Assembly: GCA_036872755.1 (NCBI GenBank) | Contig: JAVHNS010000007.1 | Coordinates: 1,302,001 to 1,366,000, forward strand | Direction: 5' to 3' | Source: Orbilia blumenaviensis | Taxonomy: Eukaryota; Ascomycota; Orbiliomycetes; Orbiliales; Orbiliaceae | Length of the DNA stretch: 64,000 nucleotides | In this document: in pieces, positions 35,489 through 45,800 of the stretch | Numbering within the stretch: position 1 is the stretch's first letter | Layout: every line of letters starts with the position of its first letter | Translations under genes and position numbers: made by a program | The notes under the pieces: model-generated | The model's input: only the letters and a program-made list of their open reading frames with translations | What the model was told of the DNA's origin: nothing | The model's database searches: none

Positions 35489-36723
35489 ATGATGCCTGGC
35501 ACCAGCAGGTATCCTGATATGCCCCAACCGGTCATATACACTCATGTCGTAGAGACACCGAGGTCGGAGCGAGAACCTCTGCTGCCAAACTCATACTACG
35601 ATGTCAACCAGAGCTCCAGCACTCTTGGTTCTCACAGATTCGACCCTAGTAGGAAACGTATCCATACACCTGCTGTGCTCTATCCTGTTCGGGTATACCT
35701 GTCCTGGCTTCAAATTACAATCAATCCATCTTCTTGGTCTATACCGTGAAGAGGTATGATGTTGGGATAAATGCTAATACGATGCCGTAAAAAAAAAAAA
35801 GGGAATAATATATCTCTACTACAATCCCATCTTATGGAGGGTTATCCGTGGTAGAGTCATCCCATGTCTCATCCTCTCCCTCGGCGTCACCATAGTTCTC
35901 TTTATGCTTCTATACATCCCCTTGGCGGCCATAATGTCCTTCCTAACCGGACCGATTGCCCTTCTCAATGCCGCCCTGACGATTCTCACGCTTGCTGCAA
36001 ATCTTAATTCCGCACTCTGTGAAGGTTTCCTGTTAGAGCAGAGTCTGATCAATATGTTCGATGCTGTATTATTGTTGGAGCATCATCATGAATTAGTAGA
36101 TGAAGGACAAGAGGTTATTGCAAATGCACCGGATGTTGTGGCATCGTTAGGAGAATTCAAAGTACCGACAAGTCTGAGGCCGCAGTGGAAGGCGATTTTT
36201 GAGTTTATATTCTTTAGCCCGGTATCTTTTATTCCAATCGGTATGCGAACAAGTCCTTTCCGATGACTAAATCGTTTGTGTGAGATGGAGAGACTAACCG
36301 CTCGATAACAGTTGGTCCATTTATATTCCTTGCGATTCAGGGTAATCGTGCAGGCCCGATTGCCCATTACTGGTACTTCCGCCTCAAGAAGATGGACAAG
36401 AAACAGCAAAAGGCATTTATCAAGAACTATCACTGGTCTTACTTAAAGTATGCTCCAGTCCCTCACTTCTACTCAATTTAAAGTATTTTATCTTCAATCT
36501 AATAATCTAATTTTTATATAGCTTCGGCACAATGGCTATTGGGCTTCAGTTTATCCCCATGCTTTCAATCCTTGTCGCCTTCACCAACGCCATAGGCGCC
36601 GCACTCTGGGCCATCCGTCTCGAATATCGTGAAAAGAAACATCGTCAGTTTGTCGCTGCAAATCATCCACACCGGCCTGAGGAAACGCACTATGCGCCCG
36701 CGCTTCACGGCCATATCGCATAG
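35489..36723 (+). CDS. Rrt8/Lds-like (EI24-type) multi-pass membrane protein
   Basis: Exons 35489-35692, 35802-36240, 36312-36447 and 36522-36723 give 326 residues. After a polar N terminus, the YPVRGIIYL motif is created by splicing and leads into four or more hydrophobic helices: VIPCLILSLGVTIVLFMLLY, AAIMSFLTGPIALLNAALTI, FEFIFFSPVSFIPIVGPFIF and GTMAIGLQFIPMLSILVAFT. The layout and GNRAG/AHYWYFRLKKM segment match the fungal family containing yeast Rrt8, Lds1 and Lds2, which localise to lipid droplets and act in spore-wall biogenesis. The biochemical activity is unknown. Family assignment is by pattern, so moderate certainty. Confidence 0.8.
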
Positions 36724-37173
36724 TTAAATATTTACGATAGTAGTAGACATACATCGCACAGGAGCGCGTTAACACACAAAATATATTCTGATATTTTCGA
36801 TACACTTGATGTTTCCCTCTCTCCTCCTTCTTCTCCTCCTCACATGTCACCAGCATTTTTGCCTGTTTCAGCATTTGCAGCGCCAAGCGATTCCAAGCTT
36901 CAAAGCAATAGCGTCAATATTTCATCTCAAACTCCTGTGTTCCCTCTCAGCTTCTTGCTTTTCAGCCGCATGGCTACATAAAAAAGACATCAATTTCTCA
37001 GTAACCAGAAATACCTATCTTTTAAAAACTTCAAGCCTTCCTACAAACCACCAAGTCTTCAACTCTTTCCAGTCATACTAGTCTCAAACAGTAAATTTCC
37101 CCCTAGACATCGACAAGGAAACCAGGGGAGGTTCCTCCAAATTCCAACACTCACCAACACAAAGCTCCAAACA
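36724..37173. other. Intergenic region
   Basis: 450 bp between two plus-strand genes. It holds the 3' UTR of the Rrt8-like gene and the promoter of the next gene, with CTCCTT-rich sequence at 36815-36845. I see no other gene. Confidence 0.5.
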
Positions 37174-37806
37174 ATGTCATCTGCATCTGTCTTCCGCCCT
37201 CCAAACGGGCCTTTCCCCTCGAACGAACTCCCAGATTTAACACCCGAAACCCTCACAAACACCGATGCTTTCCCCAAAACCTGGTGGGTAACAACCTCCA
37301 CCCTGCCCATGTGGAAAACCGCCAAAAATGTCAGAATAACCTACACCGCCATCCCCTCAACCGACAACATCGATGACATAATCCATTACAACCCACGCAG
37401 CGGCCCCTCAGCTACAAGCGCAACCCCAGAAGAAGCTGCAAAGATAGTAACAAAAACGATTCATGGGGTAGATTCCCCTATATCGAAGGTGCCGATGGAT
37501 TTAACATATAAATGGCGTGGGAAGGGGTGGTTGTTTATTGCGAGTTCGAAATGGCAGGTTGTGGGATATGGCGGGAGGAATGTGAGGAGTGTTATGGGTG
37601 AGAGGGAGTATATACTTGATGGGATTGAGTGGGTTGTTACTTACTTTGAGAAGAGTTTGTTTACGCCGGCGGGGGTGGATGTGATGACGTTGGCGAAGGA
37701 AGGGGTAGATGAGGAGACGATGAAGGAGATTGGAGAGGGGTTGAAGGAGGTCGGGGGAGTGGTTGCGGAGTTGTGGAAGGGGGTTTTTGATGTTCCAAGG
37801 GACTAA
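37174..37806 (+). CDS. Conserved fungal protein, possibly lipocalin-like
   Basis: A single-exon protein of 210 residues with no signal peptide or transmembrane helix. The early TWWVTTSTLPMWKTAKNVR segment, alternating beta-like strands (RITYTAI, LTYKWRGKGWLFIASS, WQVVGYG) and a final WVVTYFEKSLFTPAGVDVMT segment followed by an acidic helix suggest a small beta-barrel that could bind a hydrophobic ligand. The lipocalin idea is inference from this pattern only. The codon usage changes within the gene: C-rich third positions in the first half, G/T-rich in the second, as also seen in the oligoribonuclease and Mcm10 genes nearby. Confidence 0.75.
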   Translation: MSSASVFRPPNGPFPSNELPDLTPETLTNTDAFPKTWWVTTSTLPMWKTAKNVRITYTAIPSTDNIDDIIHYNPRSGPSATSATPEEAAKIVTKTIHGVDSPISKVPMDLTYKWRGKGWLFIASSKWQVVGYGGRNVRSVMGEREYILDGIEWVVTYFEKSLFTPAGVDVMTLAKEGVDEETMKEIGEGLKEVGGVVAELWKGVFDVPRD

Positions 37807-38050
37807 TCGATTGAGGTTTGGGGCTTGTGTTTAGGGGTTTGGTGTAACTACTCGCATCCGAAGCCGTATACACATGGGAGTAAGAGTTGGGCTTATAAAA
37901 CTACCATGTTATTGGGATGTGACATATCTTAATGCTAATAATTTGCTTTTGAAATTTGGGTTTTTATCTCGCACAATATTTACACACATCGATCCATCCT
38001 TTCTAGCCTTACGGGTCTAGGGGTACCTTAATTCAACTATCAAAGCCAAA

Positions 38051-38257
38051 TCAGAGGTCCCTTCCATAGCCACCTGTGACGTATCCCGTAATGTTACCCC
38101 AGGCCCAATCCAACCTACCTTGTGCCAGCCCCCAAAATCTATCCTTTCTTTCTTTTGGGATCTCCTTCCAAATCAACCATTGAATATATGTCAAAGGTAT
38201 TCCCGCCAGTATGGGTAATATGAGTTTAAATAGTTCGAATGATAATTCTTTTGACAT
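38051..38257 (-). CDS. Possible small membrane protein (uncertain)
   Basis: An ATG-started frame of 68 residues with one strong hydrophobic helix (LFKLILPILAGIPLTYIQWL) followed by a charged, Trp-rich tail ending in GGYGRDL. It lies just beyond the stop of the nucleotidyltransferase-like gene on the same strand, so it may be a separate small gene, a last exon of an unmodelled transcript, or chance. The composition is protein-like. Confidence 0.3.
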   Translation of the reverse strand: MSKELSFELFKLILPILAGIPLTYIQWLIWKEIPKERKDRFWGLAQGRLDWAWGNITGYVTGGYGRDL

Positions 38258-38327
38258 TCGCCAAACCACCTGCCAGGGAGCTTTGATTCCCAATACAAAG
38301 AGACGGGAGGGGGTAAAAGTGCAGCCA

Positions 38328-41300
38328 TCAAGCCGCAGACGACGGCCCTGCACCTCCACCCTCACCGTGATCGTCACTGTCAGCCATTTTTGTATCATCA
38401 CCAAACGAAGCAAAGCCAGGACCAGCCCCACTTGGCCGGAGTAAATCTATCACATCGGGGGAATCCCGCTGGCGTTTTACACCTCGAGGAGCTCCTTCCT
38501 CTTCTTCTTCTCCTTCCGCAGTAGAGTCCTCAGCAGGGGCAGGTTCACCTTCTGCATCGCCGTCACTGGCTTCTTCGGCTTCTTCGCCCTCCGCGTCGCT
38601 GCTCCGAAGTTTTCTCCGTGCCTGCGGACGGAATGTTGCGATCGGTTCGAATCCCGGCGTGTCCTCAGGCCATTCCGTCCACTCGCTGCTAGTGTAGTCG
38701 GTGTCTCCTCGGAGGTACATTATTTCTGGCGGTGGGACGGCATTGTTGGCCTCGCGGTACGAGTTATGTACTTCGTATTGATAGTTCCGGCTACCCATGC
38801 GCGTGTGATGAAAAATGATTGGCGGTCAATTATAAGTTCTTCGGAATAATCAGAGAGGGAAGGGCCAAACATACTAGATCTCTATCGGTCTTTCCATCAA
38901 CCACTTTGTGAATAGATACTGGTCGCGTTCATTGGGGATTTCCAATGGATTGATGTCCTCTGGAACTTTTGGCTCAACAAATTCCCTATGCAGTAGTTTT
39001 TCATCATCATTATAGTTGTTATTGTCGTCTGTCTTGGGCACCGGGCGTTCTACTCGATTTATTCCGAGCTGCTGGATTGAAAGTTTTGTGACTCTTCTCA
39101 GAAGAATTGTGGCGACTAGGTCATACCACTCCTTCATGGCATCAGAGCGGTTCCCCCACCCCATGGTGTAATCTGAAACGAGGTCAGCACCCAAGGAAAT
39201 GACCCAAAGAACCTCAATTATTCTGCAAAGAATTTCAAGATCGATTAGAATACGTCAATCAGATGCTGAAATAACACGGTAGGCATCTATACTCATCAAT
39301 TCGCCTGTCAAGGCCCGCCCAGATAGTCGTTGAATCGATAACCCAATACCTCAGGTTCTCGGTATCACTTTCGGTTGTATCTGGAAGCTTGCCATCGCCC
39401 ATACCAGGTTTGTGGACTGGAATGAGGATTTCGTGCTGGCGCGGCGCAAAGCCAGCATCCTCCACAGCCTTCGAGAAGGTTTCTTTCATCCAATCCTCGA
39501 GTTTACGGGGCAGGATAATCGGGAGGACGATTTGGAAACGATCAACTAGCTCGTTGATATCCTTCGAATAGGCAATCCTTCGGATACGGCGAGTGAGGTA
39601 TCCTCTCACTAGAGTAAACCTTAGCGTTAGTGCTCTGAGAAAGTATAGGAGAAGCAGGATGTATACTGACGGTGCGACTTCCACCCCGAATTGTATCCCC
39701 GGCTATAACCTCCTCGTGTCCCAAGCGCAACACTCGATATTGCAGGGTCCATCTCAAGGGCATCGCAGAATTTTTGGAATAGATTCTCGTTGTAACTATC
39801 AATAGTTTCTATAAAGCTTTGAGGTTTAAAGCCTGAATGCCATTCATATTGGGGAAGCATATCGTAGGACTCCACGTCGTAGGTAGTAGATGCCATAGTA
39901 TCATAGTCTACTATCATCCGTTTTTCATTCTCAAAACGAAAGAGAGCACAGTGGCGGGCGTGCATCTCCAGTGACCCCAGACCTCGTTTGCCTATATGAT
40001 TTTATGTTAACAAATCTGCTGCCAGTGATTATTACGATTGAGGTATTGGACCTTACCGTGAGGTGCGCCGACACCAGAGCGGTAAGTATCAATGGAGCTG
40101 AACTGTCCCTTCGGTACTCTCTTCTTTTCCCCAGTAGTAGGATCCACCATGTCGAATAAATAGTAGTTCGAGTGATTATTATCATTATCAGAGTCACTAT
40201 AATAGTCTTCATCACCCTCGTAATCATCCGGCGCACTGACTTCGGTTCTTCCAAGATAAAACCGATGCACCATATCTTCACCAGCTGCAAATACCCTTCT
40301 CACAGCTTGGATACCAGTTAGAACATCTGATGCTTCAGGTGCTTCATGGCGGTACCAATAGCCGCGTGGGTTCACTAGGTCACCGACGGCCTGATCCACA
40401 AAGGGACTTGTTACTCGACGCTTTGAGAAGTCGATCTCGACCATCTGACAGAACTCAGGAAGAATACGGACACCAAAACCACGCTTGGCATATTTTAGAA
40501 GTCTCGTCTCCTGTGTTTCTCGTCGTTCATTCAAATGGTGGCCGTGGACCATGTCCATTGTGAAGATTGCGTACCCAGTCTCCAGGGCCCTTGCGCATCT
40601 TGGCAGAAGCAAAACAGAGTCTCCAGTATACCCGATCGCAACCTGATCCAAATCGAAGTTGAGGAGGACCGCAGCAGGATTCTTGATCATTTTCAATATG
40701 ATCTGGACCCGACGATGCGGGAATTCTGCAATCAGGGTGACCGTTCGTGCGTTTTTAAGCATCACGAAGTCTTGGTCGGGCTTGAGGTTGCTTTTCCAGA
40801 CATTTGCGATATGCTTGATTTTTTCGTTCGCTTTTTCGGGTGTCAAGCCGTAGATATACATATCGATATCGTTCGACTTGAATTGTTCGTCCATACTCTC
40901 ATCAACACATAGGAGTGTGCTGAGAGACATTCCTCCTGCGACCAAGATATTACTCCAGTCAAGACCATCCAGAGCTCCGTTCATAAGCCTATCAAAGGTC
41001 TTCTTGAACGCGGCTGTGGATGGCTGGATTTTGAGTGTCCTAGGGCGTTTTTGGTCGAGATATTGCAATCCCGATTTGGGAGCAATCTTTCTTGTGATTT
41101 CACGGTAAATCGGTTCTCCCGCCTCGTTCTCTACGAGTTTAGAGCAGTGCCCGAAGACTATTTCTGCATCGTCAAGATTGAGAAGTCCCCAGTCTGTTCC
41201 GTCTGCACGGACAAAATACTCGTTCTAAATATATCATTTGGTAAGCAATTGGAAAATACGACCAGCTTATCGACAACCTAGTATATCTGCTGCGTACCTT

Positions 41301-41720
41301 TAGGATCCAAATATCCCGTGCACTATCATCCTTCAGCTTATCCCAACCTTTCTGGTCCGAGAATCTTAACATTGAAGTATAGTGCAATTTTGGACTCTTG
41401 ATCATAGGCCCAAGAATACTCTCAGGACAGTGTTTTATCACAGTCTCAAAATTCGACGGTGACGGGTCTTCCCTCAGGGAATTGATCATGCTGTTCATCG
41501 CCATAGTTGTGAGCGTGGGGATATCACCAGTTCCCTGAGACTTGGATAGAAGCTCTGCCAGCTTGGTGCGATAAAGCTCAGCTGATTTGATATGAGTTTC
41601 AATATGCTTGATACACAGGTCTGAAAGATCATTGTTGGACGAATTGAGGTCGTCGCGCGCGTATTGCGCGGTGGGGACGTAGTCCATCATGATAGGACGA
41701 ATGTTTCGACGACGGGACAT
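38328..41720 (-). CDS. Large nucleotidyltransferase-like protein of unknown function
   Basis: Exons: 41720-41298, 41224-40057, 39991-39671, 39608-39293, 39222-38875, 38790-38328; all phases agree and give 1012 residues. The centre has a GG...DxD arrangement typical of the polymerase-beta/nucleotidyltransferase fold: ILVAGGMSLSTLLC (GG about 238-239) then SNDIDMYIYGL (DID about 260-262). It continues with RRVQIILKMIKNPAAVLLNFDLDQVAIGY and LPRCARALETGYAIFTMDM. The sequence resembles a widespread but uncharacterised fungal family, from memory and without a search. The C-terminal 150 residues are acidic, with an AEGEEAEE run and a KRQRDSP basic patch that could be a nuclear signal. No signal peptide or TM helix is present. 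The substrate is unknown. Confidence 0.82.
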
Positions 41721-42854
41721 ATTGAAGATTGAAAATCCGATTGTCACAACCCTTTGTGACCTCTGTCTAATTAAATGAATACTGAAAGCGGGGAGAGCTA
41801 TAGAGACTCGACGTGTTAGAAGGTCTTTTACGGTGAAGTCGAGGGAATGTTGAGAGCTAGAGCTTGAGAGCTGCAAGTTGTGACAACAATTAATTGGCCC
41901 GATACAGTTCTACACCAAAAACCCTCAAAGGAGAGTACAAAAAGGCAGATACGCGACGGATGGGTAAAAAAAGATGCGTCTTCACAAAGCTCGCAAGCTC
42001 GAACTCGTGTTCAATGTGAAACTTGTCAGCATACGCGCATACGCACGAGGTTTATGCCGAAGGCGGGGTGGTCGGGTGGGTGTGGTCCGCATGCCAAGGA
42101 CTGTAGAACCAAAAGCGCATGCAGAACTCCTCAAAGCCTCAACATCAGTGCGGTGGAGCTTAGCATGTTTTGAATTTAAACTAACAAGCTGCTTGGCCCT
42201 CGTCAGTGAGAATAAACTTTACCGTTCCAAGCCTAAAGGCTTAAAAGTGTCGGTGAAGACCGCCATGATTTCTTCAAGCTCCGGAACCCGGTCTGTGAGT
42301 TAACGAGTTCGCAAGGATGCATGCTGGGCATTTCGACACAAACAACGCAAATATTGTTGGAATCGCATTTATCGGCTAAGTCGATAAGTAGATACAGATA
42401 TCGTGATTATGATCATGATTGTGATGTCTTCAGTATGACACATTCACCTACTCTCACTATGGATCTTATTTCCTAGAAAGTTGTAGACAGAAGATTGAAG
42501 ATGGCTCCAATATTTTTTGTTTGATTTTAAAATTGTATTTGTAAAAAAGAGTAGCCCAGCGCAAACAAGCAATGATAAGAAAGCATCCAACCAAGCTGTT
42601 AAGCTGAAGTCAACATGAATTCCCATCTGCCGTGGGTATATCAGGTATAAAAAAAACACCAAGAAATATGCCTTTCCAACTACCAGTCGACATGATTAAT
42701 CCCACCGTCTAAGTTTTCTCCACATCAAAAGCCATAGCTTCAAAAAACAGATCCTCCTATTCATATCAAGCCATAAAGCTCTTTGGTTTCCATCTCGACC
42801 CAGCGACCAAGTATCACTGGGTCTAATCCATCACCGAGTGCGGTAGCCGCTAAT
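41721..42854. other. Intergenic region
   Basis: About 1.1 kb upstream of the nucleotidyltransferase-like gene and downstream of the CBM1 gene. It has short GATCATGATT palindrome-like sequence near 42402-42422. No coding sequence is recognised. Confidence 0.5.
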
Positions 42855-43185
42855 TTACGGCTTTGGGTAGCACTATTAAGGGAAGATGCATGTTAGTTTC
42901 TTGGAATCCTTTATGATTAAATGTTGTATATGTTATCGAACATACCTGGGAGTAGTAGGCGTTGACGTAGGTGCACTGAGCAGTGTTAACGCACTGAGTC
43001 TCACCAGTGTAGTAGAGACCGCCACTATAAGCCAATCCGGATTAGTATAATGCACACTCAATCGTACCGACTACAAGCAAGTAGTCCAAGTGTGGAGGGG
43101 TCCCATACCATTGGGAGTAGACTGGTCGGAGAGCGGCAACAGTGGAGGCCAAGGCGGCAACAGCGAAGACGACGGAGAATTGCAT
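42855..43185 (-). CDS. Small secreted stand-alone CBM1 protein
   Basis: Exons 43185-43109, 43024-42946 and 42872-42855 give just 57 residues. Residues 1-19 (MQFSVVFAVAALASTVAAL) are a clear signal peptide. Residues 23-55 form one complete fungal cellulose-binding module: YSQCGGLYYTGETQC ... QCTYVNAYYSQC. Cys26, 37, 43 and 53 have the C-x10-C-x5-C-x9-C spacing, and the aromatic binding-face residues and the NxYxxQC end are present, fitting PROSITE pattern PS00562. No catalytic domain is attached and the stop follows directly (YPKP). It should bind crystalline cellulose or chitin outside the cell or at the wall. Both introns lie within or beside CBM1 codons. A TATA box is well placed upstream. 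Confidence 0.9.
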
Positions 43186-45800
43186 TTTGATAGATTGGTA
43201 TTAAATATTCGAAAACTTAAAGCCTGAAGTATCGAAAGATTTCGAAGAGCGAGTGAGGAAGGTTTATATAGAAAAGTTGAGAACGAGTGGTTCAGTGGTA
43301 GACCAGGGCTACTCTGTTGCAATTATATCGAATATATTGAGAGGAGGGATGCTTTTGCTTTGCTTGCTGATGATGATCGAATGATAGTGGAAAGAGATTG
43401 AATCCAAGAAGGTATCATCGCCTTCTTATATATCTCAGTTCGGTCTGGGGAAATGGTACTAATATCTCATATAGTAGGGCTTCGCTATAGGATTGAAATT
43501 CATCTATTTTGGGGGCACTCCCTGAATTCCTCCCCATCAAGAGATGGATAGCTAGACTGCTACTCCAGTGCAAAATGAAAAAAAGACCCAACTTGCCGTG
43601 TCGATAAAGCCCGCTGTACTAGCTCAGACATGGTCAACCCCGGGCAATTGGGGTAGAAGCTGGGGTTAGCCTCCACGGTTAAAATCGACAACAGAAAAAA
43701 TAAAATAAAGAAAAGTGAACGCACGAAAAAAAAAAAAAAAAAAAAAAAAAGAGATTACAGTCAGAGTCTCCATCGACAGACACACACACACACACACCGC
43801 TCCCCCCAGCGGGCCCTTCGGTCGATCCAGGGCCCTTCTCATTCAACAACAAGTGGTGCGTGCTGTGTTGGACTGGTGGTTTGGACCGGGTTTGAAACAC
43901 AGCCGTTCGCTAGACTGACCAGCGCAATGACCGTGTTGGGACCTGGTTCCTTGCATCTGCATCTCAATTTATCCATTTGGCAAAATTATGCGGGCCAAGT
44001 CCCTCACGTATATTGGGTCGAAACACTCTGGTGGGATTGTTTTTTCTTGTTTCCATCCTGAAAAAAGCCATTTATCACGGCCGTATTCTGTGATTCCATG
44101 TATTTGGGATTCATGAAACATCAAGGCATACGAGAAGAGCATGCTCGAGCATCGTGGGAAGCTGCAGTTTGCCACTGACAACGGTGGTTTATTGGCGTTT
44201 CAAAATCGTTCTAGAAGGGCTTGTGCCTGCATCTGTGCATTATCTCGTCACAATCATAATACTTCCTTGCTGCCAATATGGAGATAGAATTTGCAATGAG
44301 GTCGTATTTTAATGTTAGACACGGAGATATCACTATCACAGAATCGCCTCGATTGGTTGGCTATTACGAATGATCTTCATCCTTTGCTACCAGATTTTGA
44401 AATCCACCAAAGTGTTTTTCTGAGTCCCGTGAGCGGCGCTCAGGCCGTGAGCTGGTATCATGTCATGTCTTTGTCAGAACAATCTAAACCTTTCAGTTTT
44501 CTCTGTTCATGTTAACATGTTTCTCCTACCTAATGGTTCCTGTTCCTGAAAATCCGATAGTGGAACCGAGTTAATACTATACGCTTGTCATCATGGTCCT
44601 GGGCAGGAATAGATTAAAAAACATGTACATGTATACTCCTGCTGATGTATAGCTTACCGTCCTTTCGAGCTCGTATCTCGGCCTGTACACGTTTTGTGCC
44701 TAGTCTCTTGTATAGTGACCAGGGTGTCGGCATATAACGTATAACGACGACGCCGCAATGTAATGCAAAACAATTGAATGGCTTTAGGTCATAGCGAGCC
44801 CAAGGCGCTTCGCAGTTTGGATTTGTGTGCGATTACTTGACATATCGTGGTCATGGTATATTGCACACATGGACATGTAGACGCGAGCCTAGTCCGTAGT
44901 GGTGCTGCACGTACTCCGTACTGTGTATACTATGCTGTTAGTGCGTCTCCTTTTTCATCCAATACGGGCTGTGCCCCAGTCATGAACGCGCACGGGTCGG
45001 AATTCGGCCATCTGGCAAAATAAAAACCAGTTTGAAGAGCTGAGGCACGGACTGAACTGGATCTGTAAACTTGTCGATATAATTACCCCATTCGCAGCGC
45101 AGGCAAACGCCACCGCGATGTGGATACAGAGCTTAAAAAGTTAAACTGAGCACAGGGCGCCTGCTATTACTCCTTGTGTGTGTGTCGAAGAGGGAGTTTT
45201 TGGGGGCCTTGTACAAATGTTAGTGATGCATACGGAATGGTTCCGGAATGACCGGATTGCGGTTCCTATGCCCCCAAGTCGCCAATGATGGTGGCAGATG
45301 CAGGAGACGAGGCCATAGTATGCAAATGAAGGGTATAGCATGACCATACTTTGAGCCCTTTAGCTCCTTAGTACCTCAAGGCTGGCCATTAGTTTCCAAA
45401 TTTTCACTCATTGCAAGGCAATTGCAAAGCAGGGCTCGAAGGGTTACCGGTCGGTCGGCGGAATCTTACCTCATCGCAAACAGGCTGTTTAGCTTCTCAA
45501 ACGACCACCAAATCCATACCGACCCGAGAGTGATTCCTTTGCAAAACCGAAATTAATTGCCCATCGGAATCCAAACTCACCTGCTTTGACCTTCTCATAT
45601 TTTATTTATTTTCAATATTTGAATATTCAAATTTTCTTTTTATTTCTTACCCCCCACAATCGCAGCAATTGGCCATTGCATCCATACATAGCTAGGTTAT
45701 CTAGGATTGAAGGTGCTTCAAATCATCGCCCACATCAAGGAATTAAGGACCCCACTTCAAATTCTGATCCAGTATCCGATTCGATTCAGTCACATCCACA
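43186..45800. other. Gene-poor region
   Basis: About 2.6 kb with no frame of coding character on either strand. It contains an A-run (43726-43750), a short (AC)n (about 43779-43797) and scattered AT-rich sequence. I looked for terminal repeats and transposase motifs and saw none. Confidence 0.5.
43263..43270 (-). promoter_or_regulatory. TATA box of the CBM1 gene
   Basis: TATATAAA on the minus strand, about 80 bp upstream of the CBM1 start codon, a spacing usual for inducible secreted-protein genes in fungi. Confidence 0.6.
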
